A DNA stretch of 22,225 nt, taken from Deltaproteobacteria bacterium (GTDB lineage: Bacteria; Desulfobacterota; Desulfobacteria; Desulfobacterales; B30-G6). The DNA lies in NCBI GenBank assembly GCA_003647375.1, contig QMMS01000035.1, forward strand, positions 1 through 22,225. Direction: 5' to 3'. Shown here piece by piece: positions 15,571 to 22,081 of the stretch. The notes below the pieces were generated by a model that was not told the origin of the DNA, did no database searches, and saw only the letters and a program-made list of their open reading frames with translations. The stretch's first letter is position 1. Each line of letters opens with the position of its first letter. The translations under genes and the position numbers were made by a program.

Positions 15571-15957
15571 ATGCTTCTTCCTTTTTTTAAAAGACTTCTC
15601 ACACTTAGATTCCGTAAGCGGCCGCGTTTCAACGCCCGGGACGGCGTTTTCGTTATCATGGAAAACTCGGCCAGAATGAACCAGGTACACAATATCAGTA
15701 TGGGAGGACTGGCTTTCGATTATGAAGATACCGGTTTTCTCATCGGAAATAAGTCATATGAACTAAAGGTTATGACCGACAATGACCTGAAACTTGATCG
15801 CATACCCTTTAAGAAGGTTTCTGATTTTGCGGTGGGCGAAGTCTTGTATCCCTACCGGAAAATAAAGCGACAGACCGTACAGTTTGCAGGATTGACAAAC
15901 TCCCAGAAATCTCAACTCAAATATTTAATCAAAAACAACACCATAGGCAGGGCCTGA
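15571..15957 (+). CDS. PilZ-domain c-di-GMP-binding protein
   Basis: A 128-residue stand-alone PilZ domain. The c-di-GMP contact motifs are both present: RxxxR at R19-F-N-A-R23, preceded by a basic run RFRKRP, and [DN]xSxxG at N41-I-S43-M-G45-G46. The C-terminal VQFAGLTNSQKSQLKYLI helix is typical. Ligand binding is therefore likely. There is no attached output domain, so it would act by contacting a partner, classically in motility, pili or exopolysaccharide control. The GspE-type ATPase 13 kb upstream is one possible but unproven partner system. A good promoter precedes it and a hairpin with six Ts follows, so it is probably monocistronic. Confidence 0.9.
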   Translation: MLLPFFKRLLTLRFRKRPRFNARDGVFVIMENSARMNQVHNISMGGLAFDYEDTGFLIGNKSYELKVMTDNDLKLDRIPFKKVSDFAVGEVLYPYRKIKRQTVQFAGLTNSQKSQLKYLIKNNTIGRA

Positions 15958-15991
15958 ATGCAGTAGCGGTGCTCTGAAATAGCCATTTTGG

Positions 15992-16020
15992 GCAAGCAGG
16001 GCTGTCCGCTTTGCTTTTTT
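15992..16020 (+). terminator. Probable Rho-independent terminator of PilZ gene
   Basis: GCAAGC (15992-15997) pairs with GCTTTGC (16008-16014) with one bulged T, followed directly by six T residues (16015-16020). It is 35 bp past the PilZ stop. Confidence 0.5.
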
Positions 16021-16073
16021 ATTGAACCAAAATCCTATTTTTGAGATTGCTTCTAATATTGGTCTGACCTTTC

Positions 16074-16274
16074 ATGAAAAACATTGTTTTTTTTCTTAAA
16101 ATCATTCCCGTCCTGATAGCCGCCATCCTGATCGGCAACTGGTTTCTTGCTGAACTCAAACGCGCCAATGCAACAGGCAAACCCTGGTATAGCGCCTATA
16201 TTTCAGTACCAGGCTTGTTGATACTGCTGGCTATACTCGTAATCCCGATCGTGCTATGGTTGAGGTCACATTGA
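16074..16274 (+). CDS. Small two-helix membrane protein, unknown function
   Basis: A 66-residue protein with hydrophobic segments at about residues 4-24 and 46-63, joined by a hydrophilic loop (AELKRANATGKPWYSA). It ends in LRSH. I recognise no family. Its 3' end overlaps the helicase start by 19 nt in a different frame, which suggests a coupled pair if both starts are right. Ribosome-site support at ATG 16074 is weak. Confidence 0.55.
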   Translation: MKNIVFFLKIIPVLIAAILIGNWFLAELKRANATGKPWYSAYISVPGLLILLAILVIPIVLWLRSH

Positions 16275-17629
16275 AAATCGAGTTGTCTAGAGACCTGAGG
16301 CTTTCCGATATTCCCGAAGCGCTCAAAACAAAGCTCATCGGCAAACTGACCATCCCCAATCCCAAATGGCTCGAAAACGCCAGAATGGGAAGATGGAACC
16401 GAAACGTCCCCAAACTGCTTCGCTTTTTTCACCGTCACAAAGAAACCCTGTGGATTCCCAGGGGATACCTCCGGCAGTTAATCATGATGTGCCGGCATGA
16501 CAACATTGCATACCAGATGGAAGATTTTAGAAGAACACTGCCGTCAGCAAATTTTTCTTTCCGTGGAGAATTGAAATCTTTTCAGAAAAAGGCTGTCGAT
16601 AAAATGCTCTCCAGAGATTTTGGTACCCTGAATTCGCCCACCGGTAGCGGCAAGACCGTCATGGGCCTATTTATGATCGCTCAAAGGCAGCAACCTGCTT
16701 TGGTGGTCGTTCACACAAAAGACCTGGCCTACCAGTGGATTGAACAAATCAATCGTTTTTTTGGAATCCCGGAATCACAAATCGGATTGATTGGATCGGG
16801 AAAAAAACAGATTGGGGATGCGATTACCGTCGCACTTGTCCAGTCCCTTTATCGTTGTGCAGATGTTGTATCAAAGAGAATAGGGCATGTCATCGTTGAT
16901 GAGTGTCATAGGACGCCTAGTCGGACTTTCACGGATGCCGTAACGGAATTTGATGCAAAATTTATGCTCGGTCTGTCGGCCACCCCTTTTCGCAGGGATA
17001 ACCTTTCAAATTTGATATTCTGGCACCTGGGTGACATACACCATTCCGTGGACAAATCTCACTTGATCGAGGAAGGACATATCCTAGAAGCTGAAATCAT
17101 TCTTCGCGAAACCGATTTCGAACCGTATCATGACCCTGTGAACAGTTACAGCAAGATGTTACTTGAACTGACCATGAACGATGATCGAAATCATCTCATT
17201 GCATTGGACGTGGTCAAAGAAATTAAAAAGGGTGAGGGCGTCTGCCTGGTGCTTTCAGATAGAAAGAGACATTGTGAAACACTCCTGTCGCTCCTGCGGT
17301 ATAAACATCGTGTAGACGCCGATCTCTTGACGGGTGATTTGTCGAACGAACAACGGAAAAACGTTCTCCATCGTCTCAGGAGCGGCGCAGTACCCGTTGT
17401 AATTGCCACCGGCCAATTGGTGGGGGAGGGGTTTGACTGCCCCACTCTGACGACCCTTTTCCTGGCAACACCCATCCGTTTCAGTGGAAGAGTTCTTCAA
17501 TATCTTGGACGGGTTCTCAGGCCGGCAGCAAATAAAAAAAGTGCCAGAGTCTACGACTACGTTGACATCAAAGTCGGTGTTCTGCAGTCGGCTGCAAAAC
17601 ACCGGCAAAAGGTTTACGCAAACATGTAG
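16256..17629 (+). CDS. XPB/SSL2-type superfamily 2 DEAD/DEAH helicase
   Basis: A 457-residue nucleic-acid-dependent ATPase of helicase superfamily 2. An N-terminal region (1-100) carries no catalytic motif and may be a DNA-recognition module. The motifs run in order: a Q-motif-like FRGELKSFQKKAVDKML; Walker A TGSGKT ending at residue 134; motif Ia VVVHTKDLAYQW; DECH box at residues 215-218; motif III LGLSATPFR; motif IV VLVLSD-like VCLVLSDRK; motif V GQLVGEGFDCPTLTTLFLA; and motif VI QYLGRVLRPA. Complete SF2 core machinery is thus present. XPB/SSL2-like stand-alone helicases act in repair, recombination or restriction-type complexes. No nuclease or methylase partner is adjacent, so a restriction role is not supported. 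It overlaps the upstream small membrane gene by 19 nt. Confidence 0.9.
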   Translation: MVEVTLKIELSRDLRLSDIPEALKTKLIGKLTIPNPKWLENARMGRWNRNVPKLLRFFHRHKETLWIPRGYLRQLIMMCRHDNIAYQMEDFRRTLPSANFSFRGELKSFQKKAVDKMLSRDFGTLNSPTGSGKTVMGLFMIAQRQQPALVVVHTKDLAYQWIEQINRFFGIPESQIGLIGSGKKQIGDAITVALVQSLYRCADVVSKRIGHVIVDECHRTPSRTFTDAVTEFDAKFMLGLSATPFRRDNLSNLIFWHLGDIHHSVDKSHLIEEGHILEAEIILRETDFEPYHDPVNSYSKMLLELTMNDDRNHLIALDVVKEIKKGEGVCLVLSDRKRHCETLLSLLRYKHRVDADLLTGDLSNEQRKNVLHRLRSGAVPVVIATGQLVGEGFDCPTLTTLFLATPIRFSGRVLQYLGRVLRPAANKKSARVYDYVDIKVGVLQSAAKHRQKVYANM

Positions 17630-17799
17630 GAAATCGAGTCAAGGGGAGCGCAGAGACAAACTTGCGGGAGAAAAGAAAGAGATCTTTTATCACGAAAACA
17701 CGAAAGTACGAAATCACGAAAAAGACCATGAAAAATTCGGGCTATCCCGGAAATTTCACGAAACTGATCGGTCCTGGCGCAAGGCATTTCAGTCTGAAG

Positions 17800-17967
17800 C
17801 CGTATAATTTTGCGTGTGCCTGCCTGACCATCCGGCAGTACCAGGTGACGGACCATCAAGCTCCTTTGGGCGATACCTTTTTCATCGAGAACCAGATCCC
17901 CGACCTGGCGGTACATTTCCCGTATGGACCTCCCGGCAACTTCCGGATAATCCGGCGCGTTGCAAGT
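17800..17967 (-). pseudogene. Fragment of a PflX-like radical SAM protein gene
   Basis: On the - strand, residues reading APDYPEVAGRSIREMYRQVG and then LVLDEKGIAQRSLMVRHLVL plus a G-T-R-K-I-I-R end match a conserved C-terminal segment of COG1313 (PflX-like, putative pyruvate formate-lyase activating enzyme) radical SAM proteins. The match covers only about 55 residues, with neither the CxxxCxxC cluster motif nor the rest of the domain. It loses similarity abruptly at both ends: at the 3' end into a spacer rich in CACGAAA repeats, and at the 5' end directly into the lipoprotein tail. It is a decayed remnant and not a gene. The rest of 17630-17799 holds tandem-like CACGAAA motifs (about 17692-17730) and nothing coding. 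Confidence 0.7.
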
Positions 17968-17977
17968 CATTTCAGCA

Positions 17978-18427
17978 TCAGTCATTTTGCTTTGAGAAAA
18001 GTGTCTTGAGATAAGACCTGCCCGATGCTTTTTCAAAAACGATATCCTGCAGCGTGCCCTGGGAATTGAACCAAAATATCAGGGTGTCGTAGCGTGTCAC
18101 CGCACCCGCTGCCGATATCTTAACACTCCAGCCTGTGGCCATATCGAACACCGGAATCCCCAGAGAAAGACCGTTCTCCTGAAAAAGGGAGCGCTGGTAG
18201 ACCAGCAAATCCGTGTTGTCAAGGGAATGAACCTCATCAGGTGCGCCCAAGCTGCACAATACATTACCGATGGTTGTTTTGCCTAAAGAGTAAGCATCAG
18301 CCGGATCTTTAATCTCAACACCCTCGACCCTGCGTTCGTACTGGTAGGAAAGGCATCCTGAAAAGCTCAATAGAATGCCTCCGAGCAAGGCAAGCATCGC
18401 AAACCGATGTTTAAAACGGCAACCCAT
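17978..18427 (-). CDS. Predicted lipoprotein, BamE/SmpA-like fold, paralogue of the upstream gene
   Basis: About 149 residues. A signal segment (AMLALLGGILLSF) ends in lipobox SGC, so the protein is probably lipid-anchored. The mature region has a GKTTIGNVLCSLGAPDEV motif, then LLVYQRSL and a late LIFWFNSQGTLQDIVF strand pair, the pattern of BamE/SmpA-like domains. ATG 18427 is preferred because AAGG lies 7 nt upstream; ATG 18445 would lengthen it by six residues and deepen the overlap with the preceding gene. The upstream gene encodes a related lipoprotein, so this is a tandem duplication. Role unknown; outer-membrane assembly or envelope maintenance is only a guess from the fold. Confidence 0.75.
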   Translation of the reverse strand: MGCRFKHRFAMLALLGGILLSFSGCLSYQYERRVEGVEIKDPADAYSLGKTTIGNVLCSLGAPDEVHSLDNTDLLVYQRSLFQENGLSLGIPVFDMATGWSVKISAAGAVTRYDTLIFWFNSQGTLQDIVFEKASGRSYLKTLFSKQND

Positions 18428-18791
18428 AACCAGCCTTGTCTGCATTTAAACTCGCACCATAGTGCGTCAAAAGATCGTTCTTGTCGAAGAAAAAGACAAT
18501 CTGATCGACCTGAGTGTCGTAGTTTGCAAAGCTGACAAGCACCAGCCATATCAATGTTGCCTTGGCAACGGAACGATGATAGATATAAGCATTCCCATTC
18601 GACAATTCAACAGTACTCGTGGGAGCGCCAAACAATCCGGAGATATCTGTGGCCGTTGTAATACCCGGTTGAATCGATTCAAGATCATCAGGATCGAACG
18701 GGTGATAATCCTTGCTGGTACCAAAAACAAAACACCCCGTACAAAGCAGTATGAATCCTATGGTTACTGGGAAAAAGTATCTGCGGATCAC
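18411..18791 (-). CDS. Predicted lipoprotein, BamE/SmpA-like fold
   Basis: A 126-residue protein with an N-terminal signal segment (FFPVTIGFILLC) and lipobox CTGC, giving a lipidated Cys near residue 20. The mature part, IQPGITTATDISGLFGAPTS, followed by NAYIYHRS and QIVFFFDKNDLL, is the BamE/SmpA-type repeat of a turn after a PG-x-T motif and two strands. The downstream lipoprotein gene shares these blocks (TTIGN-LGAP, YQRS, LIFWF) and overlaps it by 17 nt, so the two are likely a co-translated paralogous pair. The promoter region contains MITE-like copy B, only 25 bp before the start. Confidence 0.75.
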   Translation of the reverse strand: MIRRYFFPVTIGFILLCTGCFVFGTSKDYHPFDPDDLESIQPGITTATDISGLFGAPTSTVELSNGNAYIYHRSVAKATLIWLVLVSFANYDTQVDQIVFFFDKNDLLTHYGASLNADKAGYGLPF

Positions 18792-18815
18792 GGCTGTGTC
18801 TCCTCGTCTATTAGA

Positions 18816-18905
18816 TATTGCCCATCCACAAATGGTCTTTTTCCGCGATATCTGCGTTGGACGCCATGATTTTACGCAAAAATCCTCATTTGTGGACGGA
18901 CAATA
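18816..18905. mobile_element. MITE-like palindromic element, copy B
   Basis: A short 90-bp member of the family. Ends TATTGCCCATCCACAAATG (18816-18834) and inverted CATTTGTGGACGGACAATA (18887-18905) match at 17 of 19 positions and are bounded by TA. It shares AAATGGTCTTTTT on the left and AAAAATCCTCATT on the right with copy C. It sits between the divergent lipoprotein and stress-protein genes. The remainder of that spacer (18906-19080) shows no gene. Confidence 0.7.
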
Positions 18906-19098
18906 GATGTCTCATGTTAGGGTAAAATAACAGCCTTACAGATAAATGCAACCGCATATGGCAAAGTTGCAAAATCTGTGTTAATGCAGGAGGACAAAAC
19001 CTTAGCCGAATTCGTCACACGATTTTTTTCAAACGCGACGTTGTTGTTTCCACAACCCAGGTTAAAAACGAACAATAAACATGTTCAAGGAGAAGAAA

Positions 19099-19491
19099 AT
19101 GAAAATTATGGTTTGCTTTGATGGTTCCAATTCATCCAAGGAGGCAGTGCGTCTGGCCACTGAACATGCACAAGCTTTTGGAGCGTCAGTCGCCATTGCC
19201 ACATCGATGGTAAAGGGGACTGAATCGGATAGATCGAATATCGAAAAGGCGGAACTTGATCTTGAATACGAAAAAAATATTGTAACCGGTGATGGCATCC
19301 CATGTGAATCCCACTTGTTGATCCGGGGTCTTTCCGCAGGAGAAGATCTCCTTCACTTTGCCGAAGAGCAGAAAATTGATGAGATCATCATCGGCATCAA
19401 ACGTCGCTCCAAGGTAGAAAAAATTGTATTTGGTTCGACGGCTCAATATGTCATCTTAAAGGCACTATGCCCGGTCGTGACAGTCAAATAG
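19099..19491 (+). CDS. Universal stress protein UspA family
   Basis: A 130-residue, single-domain USP. The N-terminus MKIMVCFDGSNSSKEAVRLA is the UspA fold opening with the first-strand Asp. The C-terminal loop IIIGIKRRSKVEKIVFGST resembles the nucleotide site G-x2-G-x9-G-[ST], but the second Gly is replaced by Arg, so ATP binding is doubtful. It closes CPVVTVK. ATG 19099 is chosen because AAGGAG (19087-19092) lies 6 nt before it; ATG 19081 would place that site inside the gene. The TAG stop (19489-19491) is formed by the terminal TA-G of MITE-like copy C, so the element sets the C-terminus. Confidence 0.92.
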   Translation: MKIMVCFDGSNSSKEAVRLATEHAQAFGASVAIATSMVKGTESDRSNIEKAELDLEYEKNIVTGDGIPCESHLLIRGLSAGEDLLHFAEEQKIDEIIIGIKRRSKVEKIVFGSTAQYVILKALCPVVTVK

Positions 19492-19633
19492 TGTCCGTCC
19501 AGAAATGGTCTTTTTGCCCAATCTCATCGTTATGCGAAAAAAATAATCCTCGGAATATCAAACGTATGCCTGCGGTTATTTTTTTCGCATGCCTTGACCT
19601 TGAACAAAAATCCTCATTCCTGGATGGACACTA
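19489..19633. mobile_element. MITE-like palindromic element, copy C
   Basis: A 145-bp element bounded by TA. Ends TAGTGTCCGTCCAGAAAT (19489-19506) and inverted ATTCCTGGATGGACACTA (19616-19633) match at 16 of 18. Internally ATGCGAAAAAAATAA (19532-19546) and TTATTTTTTTCGCAT (19576-19590) are perfect inverted arms. It begins at the stop codon of the stress protein gene and ends 43 bp before the methyltransferase start. Confidence 0.75.
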
Positions 19634-19640
19634 AATAATA

Positions 19641-19663
19641 ATAAAATCGTTACACGATTTTAT
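19641..19663. repeat. Perfect 10-bp-stem hairpin before methyltransferase RBS
   Basis: ATAAAATCGT (19641-19650), loop TAC, ACGATTTTAT (19654-19663). It ends two bases before the AGGAG ribosome site (19665-19669), so in RNA it abuts the site and could affect initiation. Relatives are at 351-372 and 20555-20577. Confidence 0.65.
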
Positions 19664-19676
19664 CAGGAGATCACGA

Positions 19677-20558
19677 ATGAACGAAAATTTATTTCTGAAT
19701 CTGGTGAAAGACAGAATCGTTTTCTTTGATGGTGCCATGGGAACCATGCTGCTGGAGGCCGGCCTCCCGGCCGGTGGTGTCCCAGAAATGTGGAATCTCG
19801 AGAAACCCGACGTTATCATGGGTATTTATCAGCAATATTTTAATGCAGGTGCCGACGTCGTTCACACCAATACATTTGGTGGTTCAGCACTCAAGCTCGG
19901 CATCAAGGGGCATGCCGACCAAATGGAGGCAGTTAACCTGGCAGCTGTCCAACTCGCCGGACGTGTATGCCCGGAGAACGCTTTCGTGGCGGGCGATATC
20001 GGACCCACCGGAAAGATGTTCAAACCCATGGGAGATGCTACATTTGAAATGCTGGAAGAAGCCTTCTTTCACCAGGCCTCGGCACTCATCAAAGGTGGTG
20101 CAGACATCATCAGTATTGAAACCATGTTTTCTCTCGACGAAGCAACCGCAGCACTCAAAGGTGCCAAACGCGCCGGTAATATCCCTGTCATTGCTGGTAT
20201 TACCTACAACAAAACACCCAATGGTTTCTTCACCATGATGGGTGAAACCATTGAACAATGTGCGGCAACATTAGCAGAAAATGGCGCGGATGCCGTGGCA
20301 TCTAATTGCACACTAGGCAGCAGCGATATTATCGAACTCACGCGTGAACTACGCAAAGCCACAACCAGGCCCATATTGATTCAACCCAACGCCGGAAAAC
20401 CGATCCCAAAAGACGACATCACCATTTATGAGCAGACACCATCGGAGTTTGCCGACGATATCAAACGGGTCATCGATGAAGGCGCTGACATGGTGGGAGG
20501 CTGTTGTGGTACCAATGCCGCATTTGTGACGGAAATGGTCAAAACCGTCGGCAAATAA
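19677..20558 (+). CDS. Homocysteine S-methyltransferase domain protein (MetH N-terminal-like)
   Basis: A 293-residue protein consisting of only the zinc-dependent homocysteine-binding barrel. FFDGAMGTMLLEAGL opens the domain. The zinc cysteines are C211 in ASNCTLGS and C276-C277 in GGCCGTNA. Other family marks are HTNTFGGS, GDIGPTGKMFKP and SIETMFSL. MetH proper also carries folate, cobalamin and reactivation domains; none is here. The protein must therefore use a partner corrinoid protein or another methyl donor (betaine- or S-methylmethionine-type reactions use the same domain). Split MetH systems are known in anaerobes. AGGAG at 19665-19669 gives 7-nt spacing to ATG 19677. A two-hairpin module ending in TTTT begins at the stop codon. 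Confidence 0.9.
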   Translation: MNENLFLNLVKDRIVFFDGAMGTMLLEAGLPAGGVPEMWNLEKPDVIMGIYQQYFNAGADVVHTNTFGGSALKLGIKGHADQMEAVNLAAVQLAGRVCPENAFVAGDIGPTGKMFKPMGDATFEMLEEAFFHQASALIKGGADIISIETMFSLDEATAALKGAKRAGNIPVIAGITYNKTPNGFFTMMGETIEQCAATLAENGADAVASNCTLGSSDIIELTRELRKATTRPILIQPNAGKPIPKDDITIYEQTPSEFADDIKRVIDEGADMVGGCCGTNAAFVTEMVKTVGK

Positions 20559-20599
20559 AATCGCTTCGCAATTTTAATTTTCGCGACGGTGTCGCTTTT
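20555..20599 (+). terminator. Two-hairpin module, probable terminator of methyltransferase gene
   Basis: The first hairpin, ATAAAATCGC-TTC-GCAATTTTAA (20555-20577, one arm mismatch), contains the TAA stop. The second, GCGAC-GGT-GTCGC (20583-20595), runs into TTTT (20596-20599). The module recurs on the - strand at 6765-6720. Confidence 0.55.
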
Positions 20600-20722
20600 A
20601 AGGGTTAAAGGGGATAACTCAGCTTTCGGTTTTCATCATCGATAGAGCGAAATGGGTGATCCAATAGCGATTTGTGCTGTTTGAAGCGCTTAGGGATCCT
20701 ATAACAAAAGGGAGGTAGATAA

Positions 20723-21715
20723 ATGAAAAGAATTACAGGTTTATGGGGTATTCTCATAATCATCAGTCTGGTATTGCCACTGACCGTGTCGGCCGAGATG
20801 TTTCGTATCGGGGAAGCACAGATTGTTTCGCATCCGGCCCTGGATAACGATTCAAAGGGTTTCAAGGCCGCTCTGGCAGAGGAAGGATTCGTCGAGGGGG
20901 AGAACATCATAATCGATCGGCAGAACGCTCAAGGCGAACAACCCAATTGTGCCATCATCGCAAGAAAATTCGAAGATGACAGGGTCCATCTGATTCACGC
21001 CATCAGCACACCCAACGCCCAGGCTTCGGTGAAAGTATCAAAAACCATCCCGATCGTTTTTTCATCTGTAACAGATCCCGTTGCCACCGGCATCGTGCCA
21101 AAGCTCGGTTCCACCGGGACACATGTGACGGGTGTCAGTGACCGCTGGCCCATCGAGCTGCAGTGTCAAATGTATCAGGATCTGGTCCCCTATGCTAAAC
21201 GGTGGGGAACCATCTATAACCCCGGCGATGTCAATGTGACATTTCATATTCAGGAAATGAAATCCGCGATCAATAAAATGGGGGGGAAACTGGTGGAGGC
21301 CCATATATCCAACAGTTCAGAGGTGTTGCAGGCTGCACAAAGCCTGGTAGGGCGTGTTGATGCCATCCATATCACATCGGACAATACAGCGGTTTCAGCC
21401 TTTGAGTCCATTACCAAAGTTTGCAATGAAAACAACATTCCTCTCTTTGCCGGCGATCGTGACAGCACCGCCAGGGGTGCCGTAGCCGCTTATGGGCTCG
21501 ATTATTTCAAAATCGGATATACCGCCGGGAAGAAAGCCGCTCGGATACTCAAAGGTGAAGATCCCGGTCAGATCCCTGCAGGGCTTGCCTCCGGCTACAC
21601 TTTGTGGGTCAGTCTGAAACATGCCAAACAACAAGGTTTGAAGCTCCCACTGACGCTAGTTGAAAAAGCATCCGATAAACTTTGGGACGAGCAGGGACAA
21701 GTAATAAAACCCTAA
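20723..21715 (+). CDS. ABC transporter substrate-binding lipoprotein/periplasmic protein (ABC_sub_bind family, COG2984)
   Basis: A 330-residue periplasmic binding protein of the COG2984/PF04392 type. The signal peptide MKRITGLWGILIIISLVLPL ends at TVSA-E, an AxA-like cleavage site near residue 24; no lipobox Cys is seen. The mature region carries family blocks GFKAALAEEGFVEGENI, PIVFSSVTDPVATGIV, TGVSDRWPIELQ, GTIYNPGD, and IPLFAGDRDSTARGAVAAYGLDYFKIGY. The substrate of such importers is mostly uncharacterised; some are TrpX-like for aromatic amino acids, but nothing here proves that. GGGAGG (20710-20715) lies 7 nt before ATG 20723. The matching permease begins at 22082 after a 366-bp spacer. 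Confidence 0.9.
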   Translation: MKRITGLWGILIIISLVLPLTVSAEMFRIGEAQIVSHPALDNDSKGFKAALAEEGFVEGENIIIDRQNAQGEQPNCAIIARKFEDDRVHLIHAISTPNAQASVKVSKTIPIVFSSVTDPVATGIVPKLGSTGTHVTGVSDRWPIELQCQMYQDLVPYAKRWGTIYNPGDVNVTFHIQEMKSAINKMGGKLVEAHISNSSEVLQAAQSLVGRVDAIHITSDNTAVSAFESITKVCNENNIPLFAGDRDSTARGAVAAYGLDYFKIGYTAGKKAARILKGEDPGQIPAGLASGYTLWVSLKHAKQQGLKLPLTLVEKASDKLWDEQGQVIKP

Positions 21716-21826
21716 AAGACCTTTCATCACGAAATCTGATCCTTTGGACCAGGTCAGAGAATGTTTGGCTATGCCGATGGCGGTAGTTCTTTAAATCCGA
21801 AGCACGAAATTCAAAATCCTAAACGG

Positions 21827-21859
21827 TTCGACTAGCTCACCGCCCTGAGCAAGGTCGAA
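21827..21859. repeat. REP-like palindrome (TTCGAC...GTCGAA)
   Basis: TTCGAC (21827-21832) and GCTCA (21835-21839) pair with TGAGC (21846-21850) and GTCGAA (21854-21859), giving an interrupted 11-bp stem with a CCGCCC loop. It resembles the widespread TTCGAC-AGCTCA-type intergenic palindromes of environmental bacteria. It lies inside the ABC operon spacer. Confidence 0.6.
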
Positions 21860-21944
21860 GGGCAATACTGAATGCTCCAAATTCAAATGATCAAAACAAG
21901 ACATTGGAGAGACAAGTTCAGCACCATGTTTGAACCATTTGAGC

Positions 21945-21987
21945 ATTCGATATTTGGATTTGTTTCGTATTTCGATATTCGGATTTA
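21945..21987. repeat. AT-rich spacer repeat, copy 2
   Basis: The inverted counterpart of 4842-4884 (36 of 43 positions). Together with the REP-like palindrome and AAATCCGAAGCACGAAATTC (21795-21814), it fills the 366-bp gap 21716-22081, in which I see no gene. Confidence 0.6.
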
Positions 21988-22081
21988 TAATTTATCACAC
22001 GCTGAATGTGTATAACATTAACCTTTATAGAGTTGAATCAGTGCCTGGCCCTTTGGATCCGGGTATCTACTTGGTGACAGG

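Noticed and set aside
16256..17629. Helicase as part of a restriction or anti-phage system
   Set aside because: No nuclease, methylase or specificity gene is adjacent, and the neighbours are housekeeping or unknown.
17662..18009. A 115-residue + strand frame after the helicase
   Set aside because: The opposite strand carries the recognisable PflX fragment, and this frame begins in CACGAAA spacer repeats.
18984..19080. A short open frame upstream of the universal stress protein
   Set aside because: It runs out of frame into the stress gene with no family pattern.
20681..20705. TTGAAG and TATAAC as a promoter for the binding-protein gene
   Set aside because: The spacer is only 13 bp, too short for sigma70; the TATAAC alone is not enough.
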